Assembly: GCA_945836355.1 (NCBI GenBank)
Contig: CAMALD010000029.1
Location: 1-9,707, forward strand
From: an uncultured Lachnospiraceae bacterium
Lineage (GTDB): Bacteria > Bacillota > Clostridia > Lachnospirales > Lachnospiraceae
DNA: 9,707 nt
Direction of reading: 5' to 3'
The position numbers were made by a program, and so were the translations under genes. Under the pieces are notes generated by a model. The model made no database searches. It was given only the letters and a program-made list of their open reading frames with translations, and was not told the DNA's origin. Below are positions 1-9,504 of the stretch, in pieces (position 1 is the first letter of the stretch; every line of letters begins with the position of its first letter).

Positions 1-222
1 ATACAAATTCGTGACGAGTTTATCAAGCTCGGACAGGCTTTAAAGCTTGCAGGCCTTGTTGAATCCGGAGTGGAGGCAAAGGAAGTCATCACCTCCGGCA
101 AGGTTAAGGTAAACGGAGAAGTGGAGCTGCAAAGAGGCAAGAAGATTGTTGACGGAAGCATTGTAGAATATGACGGTCATCAATTGAAGGTAAATGCAAA
201 GAAAATAACTGACGGTATTTAA
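1..222 (+). CDS. yaaA: S4-domain RNA-binding protein, YaaA/YbcJ-like (5'-truncated by window edge)
   Basis: The reading frame is open from the first base to TAA at 220-222 and gives 73 residues. The S4-like core is visible: an IRDEFIKLGQALKLAG stretch at residues 3-18, then SGVEAKEVITSGKVKVNGE, and a final strand containing RGKKIVDGSIVEYDG. Family members are about 70 residues long, so only the start codon and a few residues should be missing upstream. The protein is a small, basic, presumed cytoplasmic RNA-binding protein. In Bacillus and clostridia this gene sits between dnaN and recF, and its position here, 2 bp before recF, matches. Its precise cellular role is not settled for the family. 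The short spacing to recF suggests co-transcription and coupled translation. The family call is confident; the symbol is assigned by synteny. Confidence 0.88.
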   Translation: MQIRDEFIKLGQALKLAGLVESGVEAKEVITSGKVKVNGEVELQRGKKIVDGSIVEYDGHQLKVNAKKITDGI

Positions 223-224
223 GT

Positions 225-1313
225 ATGAAGATAAAATCTCTGGAATTGAGCTGTTTTAGAAATTATAACAGCCTTCGGATGGAATTTTCCGACGGGGTGA
301 ACATTCTTTACGGAGATAATGCGCAGGGAAAAACAAATATTCTGGAAGCAATCTGCGTAGGGGCTACTACGAAATCCCAAAAGGGAAGTAAAGAAAAAGA
401 AATGATACAGCTTGGGCAGGAAGAGTCCCACATAAGGATGTATGTGAATAAAAACGATATCGACCATAAAATCGACATGCATTTGAGGAAAGGAAAAGCA
501 AAAATCGCTGCAATGGACGGAGTTTCCATCCGCAAATCAACCGAGCTTTACGGAATGGTACATGTCATCTCTTTTTCGCCGGAGGATTTAAGCGTGATTA
601 AGGACGGACCGGCCCAGCGCAGAAGAATGATTGATATGGAACTCTGCCAGTTAGATAAAATTTACATGCATGAGCTTTCAAAATACAATAAGCTGATTGA
701 CCAGAGAAACAGTCTGCTGAAACAGATATCGGGGAACAATAGCCTTATGGATACCCTGTTTGTGTGGGATGAACAGCTTGTTGCATGCGGGTCTGTGATT
801 ATCAATTCCAGAAAAAAGTTTATAGATAATCTGAATGAGCTGGTAAAGCCGGTGCATGAGAGATTGTCAGGAGGAAAAGAATCTCTGTCCCTTTATTATG
901 AGCCGAATACTTCTCCGGAAGCTTTTATGAGAGAATTAAAAAGCGACAGGGAGAAGGAGCTGATATTAAAGACAACCCTGCACGGCCCGCATAGGGATGA
1001 CCTGGGATTTTATCTTGAGGAAAATGATGTGAGAAAATTTGGCTCTCAGGGGCAGCAGAGAACCTGCGCATTGTCTCTAAAGCTTGCGGAGATTGATATG
1101 GTTAAGGAGATAATTAAGGATGAACCTGTGCTGCTGCTGGATGATGTATTGTCTGAGTTGGACAGAAATCGCCAGAATCAGCTTTTGGACAGTATCAATG
1201 GCATACAGACCATCATTACATGTACCGGACTAGAAGAATTTGTAAAGGAACGGCTTCATTCCGACAAAATATATCATGTGGTTGATGGTACAGTACAAGC
1301 AGAAGAAAATTAG
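225..1313 (+). CDS. recF: DNA replication/repair protein RecF
   Basis: This is a 362-residue SMC-like ABC ATPase that helps load RecA at single-strand gaps, acting with RecO and RecR in the cytoplasm. The N-terminus (KSLELSCFRNYNSL) is typical of the family. The Walker A motif GDNAQGKTN is at residues 30-38. A conserved FSPEDLSVIKDGPAQRRR block lies near residues 117-134. The ABC signature region FGSQGQQRT starts at about residue 272, and Walker B is PVLLLDDVLSELD at about 301-313. The length matches the family, which is usually about 360-375. The start is the ATG two bases after the yaaA stop. I see no good Shine-Dalgarno sequence before it, so translation probably depends on ribosomes finishing yaaA. 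No motif is broken. The gyrB gene follows after 66 bp. Confidence 0.97.
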   Translation: MKIKSLELSCFRNYNSLRMEFSDGVNILYGDNAQGKTNILEAICVGATTKSQKGSKEKEMIQLGQEESHIRMYVNKNDIDHKIDMHLRKGKAKIAAMDGVSIRKSTELYGMVHVISFSPEDLSVIKDGPAQRRRMIDMELCQLDKIYMHELSKYNKLIDQRNSLLKQISGNNSLMDTLFVWDEQLVACGSVIINSRKKFIDNLNELVKPVHERLSGGKESLSLYYEPNTSPEAFMRELKSDREKELILKTTLHGPHRDDLGFYLEENDVRKFGSQGQQRTCALSLKLAEIDMVKEIIKDEPVLLLDDVLSELDRNRQNQLLDSINGIQTIITCTGLEEFVKERLHSDKIYHVVDGTVQAEEN

Positions 1314-3293
<1,980 letters not shown>

Positions 3294-3359
3294 TTGGGAT
3301 TTGGCGAGAATGGAATTAGGAAATAGAGACTTGCAAAATTAAGCAGAAGTGAGGAAAGT

Positions 3360-6047
3360 ATGGACGATACAATATTTGATAAAATCAATGATGTTGATCT
3401 TAAGAAGACGATGGAAAAATCGTATATCGAGTACGCAATGTCTGTTATTGCCGCAAGAGCTTTGCCTGATGTAAGAGATGGCATGAAACCGGTACAGCGC
3501 CGTATTTTGTATGCTATGATTGAGCTGAACAACGGTCCGGATAAGCCGCATCGTAAATGCGCCCGTATCGTCGGTGATACGATGGGTAAATATCACCCGC
3601 ACGGAGACAGCTCGATTTACGGAGCTCTTGTCAATCTGGCGCAGGAATGGTCTACCAGATACCCTCTTGTGGACGGGCACGGAAACTTCGGCTCCGTGGA
3701 CGGCGACGGGGCGGCCGCAATGCGATACACGGAGGCGCGTCTGAGCAAGATTTCCATGGAAATGCTTGCGGATATCAACAAGAATACGGTTGACTTTTCA
3801 CCGAACTTTGATGAGACAGAAAGAGAGCCGGATGTGCTGCCGGCAAGAATACCAAATCTTCTTGTAAACGGTACCTCCGGTATTGCCGTCGGAATGGCAA
3901 CCAACATTCCTCCTCACAATTTAAAAGAAATCATCAATGCAGTTACAAGGATTATTGACAATAAAATCGAAGAGAAGGATACGGCAATCGAGGAAATCCT
4001 CGAAATCGTAAAGGGTCCGGATTTTCCTACAGGTGCGATGATTCTGGGCACCAGAGGTATCGAGGATGCATACCGCACCGGGCGGGGCAAGATTCGCGTG
4101 CGCGCGGTGACGGACATCGAGCCGATGGCAAACGGCAAGAACCGGATTGTCGTGACGGAGCTGCCGTATATGGTCAATAAGGCAAAGCTCATAGAGAAGA
4201 TTGCAGAGCTTGTCCGTGATAAAAAGATTGATGGCATCACGGAGCTTCGCGATGAATCCAACCGTGAGGGTATGCGTATTGTCATTGAGCTGCGCCGTGA
4301 TGTGAATCCGACAATCATCCTGAACCAGCTGTACAAGCATACCCAGCTGCAGGATACCTTCGGTGTGATTATGCTGGCACTGGTCAACAACGAGCCAAAG
4401 GTGCTCAACCTCATGGAAATGCTGACCTACTACTTAAAGCATCAGGAGGAGGTCGTTACCAGAAGAACGCAGTATGATCTGAACAAGGCAGAGGAGCGTG
4501 CACATATTTTGCAGGGTCTGCTGATTGCTCTGGATCATATCGATGAGGTTATCAGCATAATCCGTTCGTCAAAGAGTACTCCAATCGCAAAAGAGCGTTT
4601 GATGGAGCGCTTCGGGCTGGACGATGCCCAGGCCCAGGCAATCGTGGACATGCGTCTGCGCGCGCTGACAGGTTTGGAGAGAGAGCGTCTGGAGGGGGAA
4701 TATGCCGATCTCATGAAGCAGATTGCCCGTTTCAAAGAGATTCTTGGCGACGAGAAGGTGCTGCTCGGTGTTGTCCGTGATGAAATGATTGTCATCCGTG
4801 ATAAATACGGCGACCAGAGAAGAACCTCCATCGGCTACGATGAGTTTGATATCGAGATGGAAGATCTGATTCCGGATGACAATGTCGTTATCGCAATGAC
4901 AAGACTAGGATACATCAAGAGAATGTCGATTGACAATTTCAAGAGTCAGCACCGCGGAGGAAAAGGCATCAAGGGAATGCAGACGCTCGATGAGGACTTT
5001 ATCGAAGATATGTTTATGACGACAAATCACCATTATATCATGTTCTTTACGAACAAAGGGCGGGTATATCGTCTGAAAGCATACGAGATACCGGAGGCAT
5101 CCCGCACCGCGAGGGGAATGGCCATCATCAATCTGCTGCAGCTGCAGCCGCAGGAAAAGATTACGGCAGTCATTGCGCTCAAGGAGTATAAGGACAACCG
5201 CTTCCTGTTTATGGCAACAAAGAACGGTATGGTGAAAAAGACCAGAATCCGTGAGTATGAGAATATCCGTAAAAACGGTCTTCAGGCAATCAGCCTCAAG
5301 GAAAACGATGAGCTGATTGAGGTAAAGATTACCAACAGCCAGAAGGAAGTGCTTCTCGTCACAAAGGACGGCATCTGCATCCGATTCCACGAAAAGGATG
5401 TCCGCAACACCGGGCGTACCTCGATGGGTGTCATCGGAATGAATCTGTCACCGGATGATGAGGTGGTTTCCATGCAACTGAATACACAGGGGGATTACCT
5501 GTTGATTGCATCGGAGAACGGATACGGTAAGCTTACCGATATGCAGGAATTTACCTGTCAGCACCGCGGCGGCAAGGGTGTGAAATGCTATAAGATTCTG
5601 GAAAAGACCGGAAATGTGGTCGGTGCAAAGGCAGTCAATGAGGACAATGATGTGATGATTATTACCAACGAGGGCGTGATTATCCGCATGGCTGTCAGCG
5701 GCATCAGCAAGCTTGGAAGAATTACCTCCGGAGTAAAGCTGATTAACATGGATATGGACAAGGATATCTATGTGGCAAGTCTGGCAAAGGTAAGGGAAGG
5801 TAGCAACAATATTACCGAGGAGGCAATGCTCAAGCAGATGGAGCAGGAAATGCAGGAGGAAAACATACCTGTGGAAATCGCCTCGGAGGCAGAGGAAGAA
5901 ACCGATGATGAGACAGTAGATTCTTCAGAGGATATTGCGAATAAAGAGGCTTTTGAAGAGGCATCAAAGGAGGAAGACCTTTCGGATTTGGAGGAGCTGG
6001 TAGAGCGCGCATTAAAGGACAGAGACGATACCGGTGAAACCGAATAA
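3360..6047 (+). CDS. gyrA: DNA gyrase subunit A (cleavage/religation and DNA-wrapping subunit)
   Basis: This 895-residue protein forms the DNA-cleaving part of gyrase. The winged-helix domain carries the catalytic tyrosine at Tyr123 ([10 protein letters not shown]). The quinolone-determining region reads [18 protein letters not shown] at residues 78-95, with Ser84 and Gly88 at the positions of E. coli Ser83 and Asp87. The C-terminal pinwheel shows six repeats. A GyrA-box QHRGGKG at 530-536 marks the first blade and supports gyrase rather than topoisomerase IV. A second copy of the same heptapeptide occurs at 734-740. The other blades carry degenerate forms ([36 protein letters not shown]). 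The last 76 residues (820-895) are strongly acidic, with 32 Asp or Glu. GAGGAAAG precedes the ATG. A terminator follows at 6101-6137. Confidence 0.98.
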   Translation: MDDTIFDKINDVDLKKTMEKSYIEYAMSVIAARALPDVRDGMKPVQRRILYAMIELNNGPDKPHRKCARIVGDTMGKYHPHGDSSIYGALVNLAQEWSTRYPLVDGHGNFGSVDGDGAAAMRYTEARLSKISMEMLADINKNTVDFSPNFDETEREPDVLPARIPNLLVNGTSGIAVGMATNIPPHNLKEIINAVTRIIDNKIEEKDTAIEEILEIVKGPDFPTGAMILGTRGIEDAYRTGRGKIRVRAVTDIEPMANGKNRIVVTELPYMVNKAKLIEKIAELVRDKKIDGITELRDESNREGMRIVIELRRDVNPTIILNQLYKHTQLQDTFGVIMLALVNNEPKVLNLMEMLTYYLKHQEEVVTRRTQYDLNKAEERAHILQGLLIALDHIDEVISIIRSSKSTPIAKERLMERFGLDDAQAQAIVDMRLRALTGLERERLEGEYADLMKQIARFKEILGDEKVLLGVVRDEMIVIRDKYGDQRRTSIGYDEFDIEMEDLIPDDNVVIAMTRLGYIKRMSIDNFKSQHRGGKGIKGMQTLDEDFIEDMFMTTNHHYIMFFTNKGRVYRLKAYEIPEASRTARGMAIINLLQLQPQEKITAVIALKEYKDNRFLFMATKNGMVKKTRIREYENIRKNGLQAISLKENDELIEVKITNSQKEVLLVTKDGICIRFHEKDVRNTGRTSMGVIGMNLSPDDEVVSMQLNTQGDYLLIASENGYGKLTDMQEFTCQHRGGKGVKCYKILEKTGNVVGAKAVNEDNDVMIITNEGVIIRMAVSGISKLGRITSGVKLINMDMDKDIYVASLAKVREGSNNITEEAMLKQMEQEMQEENIPVEIASEAEEETDDETVDSSEDIANKEAFEEASKEEDLSDLEELVERALKDRDDTGETE

Positions 6048-6100
6048 GCTTTGAAAGTACAGACAAAACCATAACAAACGTAAAAAATGGAATAAGTAGA

Positions 6101-6137
6101 AAAAAGGCTGCCGGGCGATATAGCAGGCAGCCTTTTT
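6101..6137 (+). terminator. Rho-independent terminator after gyrA
   Basis: A perfect 12-bp inverted repeat has its left arm at 6101-6112 (five A then GGCTGCC) and its right arm at 6126-6137 (GGCAGCC then five T), with a 13-nt loop. The GC-rich inner stem followed by a T run is the standard intrinsic terminator form. The matching A run means it could also stop transcription from the other strand. It separates the gyrase block from the fumarase genes, which therefore probably have their own promoter or depend on read-through. Only 38 bp lie between the stem and the fumarase start. Confidence 0.9.
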
Positions 6138-6175
6138 GAAAGTAAAGCGCCGAAAAAGGCAGAAGGTGAGGAAGC

Positions 6176-7018
6176 ATGAGAACAATACACACCGACGTAA
6201 TTACAAAAAATATCAGAGAAATGTGCATCGAGGCAAACCTGTATCTCGCAGACGATGTAAAGAACCGGATTTTGAGCGGAAAGGAAAAAGAGGAATCGGC
6301 ATTAGGAAAACAGATTCTGGGACAGCTGGAACAGAATATGGAAATCGCAGCGCAGGATGAGATTCCGATTTGTCAGGATACCGGAATGGCGATTGTGTTT
6401 ATGAATATCGGGCAGGATGTGCATATCGAGGGAGGTCCGTTAGAGGATGCCATCAACGAGGGAATCCGTCAGGGGTACAGGGACGGATATTTGAGAAAAT
6501 CGGTGGTGGCAGACCCGTTACTCAGGGAAAATACCAAAGATAATACCCCGGGAATCATCCACTACGCAATTGTGCCGGGGGAAAGCATTGAAATCACGAT
6601 TGCACCGAAGGGCTTTGGAAGCGAAAACATGAGCCGTGTCATCATGTTAAAGCCTGCGGACGGGGAAGAGGGCGTCAAAAATGCCGTGCTGGAAACGGTA
6701 AGGCTCGCAGGCCCGAATGCCTGCCCGCCGATGGTGATTGGCGTCGGCATCGGCGGCGATTTTGAAAAGTGCGCAATCCTTGCAAAAAAAGCGCTGACAA
6801 GAAATCTGGACACGCCGTCACCGCTGCCGCATATCCGAAAATTAGAGGAAGAATTGCTGGATGAAATCAATAAAACCGGTATCGGTCCGGGAGGGCTCGG
6901 AGGCAGAATCACGGCCCTTGGCTTAAATATCGAGACCTACCCGACACACATCGCCGGGCTTCCGGTGGCGGTCAATATCTGCTGTCACGTCAACAGGCAT
7001 GTGAAGAGAATACTGTAA
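6176..7018 (+). CDS. Class I Fe-S fumarate hydratase (or tartrate dehydratase family), alpha subunit
   Basis: This 280-residue protein is the N-terminal, cluster-binding part of a two-subunit class I hydro-lyase, which interconverts fumarate and malate using an oxygen-sensitive 4Fe-4S cluster. The family hallmark ICQDTGMA gives Cys66. NACPPMVIGVGIGGDFEKC gives Cys183 (and Cys199). The C-terminal VNICCHVNRH gives Cys270, or its neighbour Cys269. By comparison with class I fumarases, Cys66, Cys183 and Cys269/270 are the probable cluster ligands. The GPGGLGG loop lies near 238-244. The ATG follows a strong AGGTGAGGA site. The beta subunit begins 24 bp after the stop, so the pair should be co-translated. 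L(+)-tartrate dehydratase has the same architecture and cannot be excluded from sequence alone. No tartrate transporter or other tartrate gene is present, so fumarase is preferred. Confidence 0.92.
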   Translation: MRTIHTDVITKNIREMCIEANLYLADDVKNRILSGKEKEESALGKQILGQLEQNMEIAAQDEIPICQDTGMAIVFMNIGQDVHIEGGPLEDAINEGIRQGYRDGYLRKSVVADPLLRENTKDNTPGIIHYAIVPGESIEITIAPKGFGSENMSRVIMLKPADGEEGVKNAVLETVRLAGPNACPPMVIGVGIGGDFEKCAILAKKALTRNLDTPSPLPHIRKLEEELLDEINKTGIGPGGLGGRITALGLNIETYPTHIAGLPVAVNICCHVNRHVKRIL

Positions 7019-7024
7019 GTAAGA

Positions 7025-7031
7025 AAAGGAG
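7025..7031 (+). promoter_or_regulatory. Shine-Dalgarno site deciding the beta-subunit start
   Basis: AAAGGAG ends 11 nt before the ATG at 7043. The in-frame GTG at 7031 lies inside this site and would have no usable ribosome site of its own. The family N-terminus (MDKHISVPF) also fits the ATG. Confidence 0.6.
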
Positions 7032-7042
7032 TGATTGCACCG

Positions 7043-7591
7043 ATGGATAAGCATATTAGTGTACCATTTACAAATGAGGTGGTGAAGGAGCTTCACGCAG
7101 GGGATTATGTCTATCTGACAGGAACCATCTACACCGCAAGAGATGCGGCACATAAAAGAATGTATGAGGCAATCGGGCGGGGCGAGACTCTTCCGATTGA
7201 TGTAAACAATAATGTCATTTATTATCTCGGTCCGACGCCGGCAAGAGAGGGACAGGTGATTGGCTCTGCAGGTCCGACCACCAGCAGCCGCATGGATAAG
7301 TACACGCCGACCCTGCTGGATATGGGCCTGAAGGGAATGATAGGCAAGGGAAAACGCACTCCGCAGGTCATTGAAGCCATGAAAAAGAATACCGCTGTAT
7401 ATTTTGCGGCAGTGGGAGGTGCCGGAGCACTTTTGTCCAAATGCATCAAAAGTGCGGAGGTGATTGCATACGATGACCTTGGCACGGAGGCAATCCGCAG
7501 GCTGACTGTAGAAGACCTTCCGGTCATCGTGGTCATCGACTGTGAGGGAAACAATCTTTATGAAACTGCCACAAAGGAGTATGAGAGATAA
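7043..7591 (+). CDS. Class I Fe-S fumarate hydratase (or tartrate dehydratase family), beta subunit
   Basis: This is the 182-residue C-terminal-type subunit that pairs with the alpha subunit to complete the active site. Family blocks appear in order: the N-terminal lead PFTNEVVKELHAGDYVYLTG, then IYTARDAAHKRM, YLGPTPAREGQVIGSAGPTT, SSRMDKYTPTLLDMGLKGM, IGKGKR, and VYFAAVGGAGALLSKCIK. It ends with AYDDLGTEAIRRLTVEDLPV and a DCEGNNLYE tail. The length is usual for the free beta subunit. I chose the ATG at 7043; a longer form from GTG at 7031 would add four residues. As with the alpha subunit, fumarase and tartrate dehydratase are not distinguished by the sequence. The next gene starts 36 bp downstream with no terminator between, so the regulators may be transcribed with it. 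Confidence 0.92.
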   Translation: MDKHISVPFTNEVVKELHAGDYVYLTGTIYTARDAAHKRMYEAIGRGETLPIDVNNNVIYYLGPTPAREGQVIGSAGPTTSSRMDKYTPTLLDMGLKGMIGKGKRTPQVIEAMKKNTAVYFAAVGGAGALLSKCIKSAEVIAYDDLGTEAIRRLTVEDLPVIVVIDCEGNNLYETATKEYER

Positions 7592-7614
7592 GCAGGAAAA
7601 CAGGTACATATGGT

Positions 7615-7623
7615 GGGAGAAGG
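7615..7623 (+). promoter_or_regulatory. Shine-Dalgarno site for the first HTH-TPR regulator
   Basis: GGGAGAAGG lies 4 nt before the ATG at 7628. An in-frame ATG at 7610 is preceded only by a weaker, more distant AGGA (7594-7597). The site favours 7628, which shortens the protein by six residues. Confidence 0.55.
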
Positions 7624-7627
7624 CTGT

Positions 7628-8569
7628 ATGAATGAGCAGGAGCTATATTCGGCAGAAAATGAATTGGGGCTTTATGTACATGCGGTAAGGGAAGCGAAGG
7701 GCTATAAGATGGAGGATGTCTGTGACGGAATTTGTTCCGTTCCCACGATGTCGCGCATTGAGGCAGGAGAGAGAGTGGTGGATTTTCTTCTCATTGAAGC
7801 CTTGCTGGACCGCATGAAAATAGCAAAAACAGAATATGAATTTGTGCTGGATGAGGATGATTATTCCGCATATAAGCAGAGAAACGATATAAAAATGCTG
7901 ATACAGGGAAAGCAGTTCAAGGAGGCAGAGGACTGTCTTGCGGGGTATGAAAAAAAGTATGGCGGCTTTGAGCTGCATCAGCAGTTTTTGTATTATCAGC
8001 GGGCAATGCTGCAAAAGAGGAAAATGCCGCAGGATAAAAGTACGATAGTGGAATTGTTTCATAAAGCAATCTCCGTGACGGTGCCGGATTATGAGCAGAA
8101 AATGGAAAAAAGAGAGATATTGAGCAGCACCGAATTGGTCTGTGTGGCGGAAATGATACATTGTGTGGATGATGTATCGGTAAGAGAAAAGGCTTACGAA
8201 AAGTTGTACGATTATAACCAATGGTGCTATCAGGCCGAGGGATTTTTCCCTGTATCGTACCGGCTTGCCATGCAGTATTACGCGGAATGTCTGTATGAAA
8301 AGGAACAATATGAAAAATGCATCCGGATTTGTGATGAAGTGCTGGAAGAGCTGTACAAAACTTCAAAATTGGAAAACCGGTGCGATGTTTTTGTGCTGAG
8401 GGCAAAGGCGCGCGAAAAGCTGGGATTTCAAAACGAAGAAGACAGGACAAATTGTATCCGGGATTATCTGACGGCGTATTATGTGATTGGATTTTTTGAC
8501 GGGGAAGAGCAGGCAGAGGAATTAAAACAGTACATAGGGGAGAGGTATGGATGGCAGTATATCGTATAG
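7628..8569 (+). CDS. XRE-type helix-turn-helix regulator with TPR-like C-terminal domain (first of a pair)
   Basis: This is a 313-residue predicted cytoplasmic DNA-binding regulator of the Rgg/PlcR type of architecture. Residues 13-65 form an XRE-like HTH (LGLYVHAVREAKGY through MSRIEAGE). From about residue 75 to the end the protein is helical with TPR-like segments, including GKQFKEAEDCLAGYEKKYG at 94-112 and QYEKCIRICDEVLEEL at 227-242. In RRNPP proteins such a domain binds a short signal peptide; which ligand this one binds cannot be told. It is collinear with the next gene: FKEAED, TVPDY and QYEKCIRICDEVLEEL fall at nearly identical residue numbers to FEKAEE, TIPQW and QYEQSIEYCENGIEQL there. 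This marks an old tandem duplication. Its stop lies inside the start region of the next gene. It may be co-transcribed with the fumarase genes. Target genes are unknown. Confidence 0.82.
   Translation: MNEQELYSAENELGLYVHAVREAKGYKMEDVCDGICSVPTMSRIEAGERVVDFLLIEALLDRMKIAKTEYEFVLDEDDYSAYKQRNDIKMLIQGKQFKEAEDCLAGYEKKYGGFELHQQFLYYQRAMLQKRKMPQDKSTIVELFHKAISVTVPDYEQKMEKREILSSTELVCVAEMIHCVDDVSVREKAYEKLYDYNQWCYQAEGFFPVSYRLAMQYYAECLYEKEQYEKCIRICDEVLEELYKTSKLENRCDVFVLRAKAREKLGFQNEEDRTNCIRDYLTAYYVIGFFDGEEQAEELKQYIGERYGWQYIV
8537..8545 (+). promoter_or_regulatory. Shine-Dalgarno site of the second regulator, inside the first
   Basis: GGGGAGAGG lies 5 nt before the ATG at 8551 and within the coding sequence of the preceding regulator. 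It is a strong site and supports translation of the second regulator while the first is still being read. Confidence 0.7.
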
Positions 8570-9504
8570 GTGAAATTCTCCGCATGAAGAGGGAGGCACT
8601 CGGAATCAGCCGGGAAAAGCTGTGTGAGATGAGCGGTGAAATCTGCTCTCCGCAGACCTTGTACCGCATCGAGTGCGGCAAGGTGAAAGTAAAGCGGGAA
8701 ACCTATCAGCAGCTAATGAGCTGCATGGGGCAGCTTCCGGAGCGAAGCTACGCCTCCATTATCGTGCCCAAAAACCAGTATTTGAGTATCAAGTCGGACA
8801 TCTATGACCATCTGGTTTTCGGGGAATTTGAAAAAGCAGAGGAAAAGCTGCTCCTGCTCGAACAGATGATGGACCGGAGCTATCCCCGCAACCGTCAGTA
8901 TCTGATGAAGTATAAGGCGACCCTGGCATACAAATTAAACAAAATCGATGCGGAAGAATACCAGAGAATTTTGGTGGAGGCGCTTCGCTGTACCATACCG
9001 CAGTGGGATGAAATCGATATGGCAGAGTGGCCGTATAACGAACAGGAAATGGAAATTATTTTTGATATATTGCATACATATCATGCATTAAATTTGGATG
9101 AAAAGTATTTGGATGCATGCTTAAAATTGAAAATGAATATTGAACGGCATTATATGGATGATGATTACTATGTGACGTGGAAAAATACAGTTCATGCCAT
9201 TATATCGTGGATTATCTCAAATAGACATCAGTATGAGCAGTCAATTGAATACTGTGAAAACGGTATTGAGCAGTTAAAGAAATATAGAATTGTCGGGAAT
9301 GTGAATCGATTAGTGTATGACATTTTCTGGTGTACCAGACAAAAATATATTGAAAGCAATTTGCCTGAAAAGGAGCAAGCACCCTGTAATAGGCAACTTG
9401 CTCAGGCATATTACTTAAGTGTGGCTCAAAACCTACAGAGTCAATCGGAATTTATTCGCAAAAAGGTAAAACAGTTTGACATTAAAGAATTGTTCTTTTT
9501 ATGA
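8551..9504 (+). CDS. XRE-type helix-turn-helix regulator with TPR-like C-terminal domain (second of a pair, composition mosaic)
   Basis: This is a 317-residue predicted peptide-responsive regulator. The HTH occupies residues 5-58 (IGEILRMKREALGISREKLCEMSG, then SPQTLYRIECGK as the recognition-helix region). TPR-like helices follow: FGEFEKAEEKLLLLEQ at 90-105, the TIPQW motif at 148-152, and QYEQSIEYCENGIEQL at 227-242. It starts 19 bp inside the first regulator and is probably translationally coupled to it. The gene is a mosaic by base composition: 8581-9060 is about 50% GC and 9061-9480 about 34%, with the change near 9040 (about residue 163). The frame stays open and the family repeats continue across the change, so the product is probably functional. 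The last 23 bp overlap the convergent small ORF. No regulatory target is identifiable. Confidence 0.82.
   Translation: MAVYRIGEILRMKREALGISREKLCEMSGEICSPQTLYRIECGKVKVKRETYQQLMSCMGQLPERSYASIIVPKNQYLSIKSDIYDHLVFGEFEKAEEKLLLLEQMMDRSYPRNRQYLMKYKATLAYKLNKIDAEEYQRILVEALRCTIPQWDEIDMAEWPYNEQEMEIIFDILHTYHALNLDEKYLDACLKLKMNIERHYMDDDYYVTWKNTVHAIISWIISNRHQYEQSIEYCENGIEQLKKYRIVGNVNRLVYDIFWCTRQKYIESNLPEKEQAPCNRQLAQAYYLSVAQNLQSQSEFIRKKVKQFDIKELFFL
9373..9403 (-). terminator. Weak possible terminator for the leftward peptide transcript
   Basis: GAGCAAG (9373-9379) and CTTGCTC (9397-9403) form a perfect 7-bp stem with a 17-nt loop inside the second regulator. Read on the - strand, the stem is followed by CTTTTC. 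The outer bases TGCCT (9362-9366) and AGGCA (9404-9408) can extend the stem with a bulge. It lies about 80 bp beyond the small ORF stop. The T run is short, so this is tentative. Confidence 0.25.

Noticed and set aside
6048..6175. Promoter for the fumarase genes (TTGAAA at 6051 and at 6136 tested as -35 elements)
   Set aside because: Neither has a reasonable -10 element at 16-18 bp. A promoter is expected here, but I cannot place it.
7917..8681. 254-codon - strand ORF across the two regulators
   Set aside because: The product is rich in Pro, His and Ser without domain structure, as expected of a complement-strand shadow. The + strand genes explain the region.
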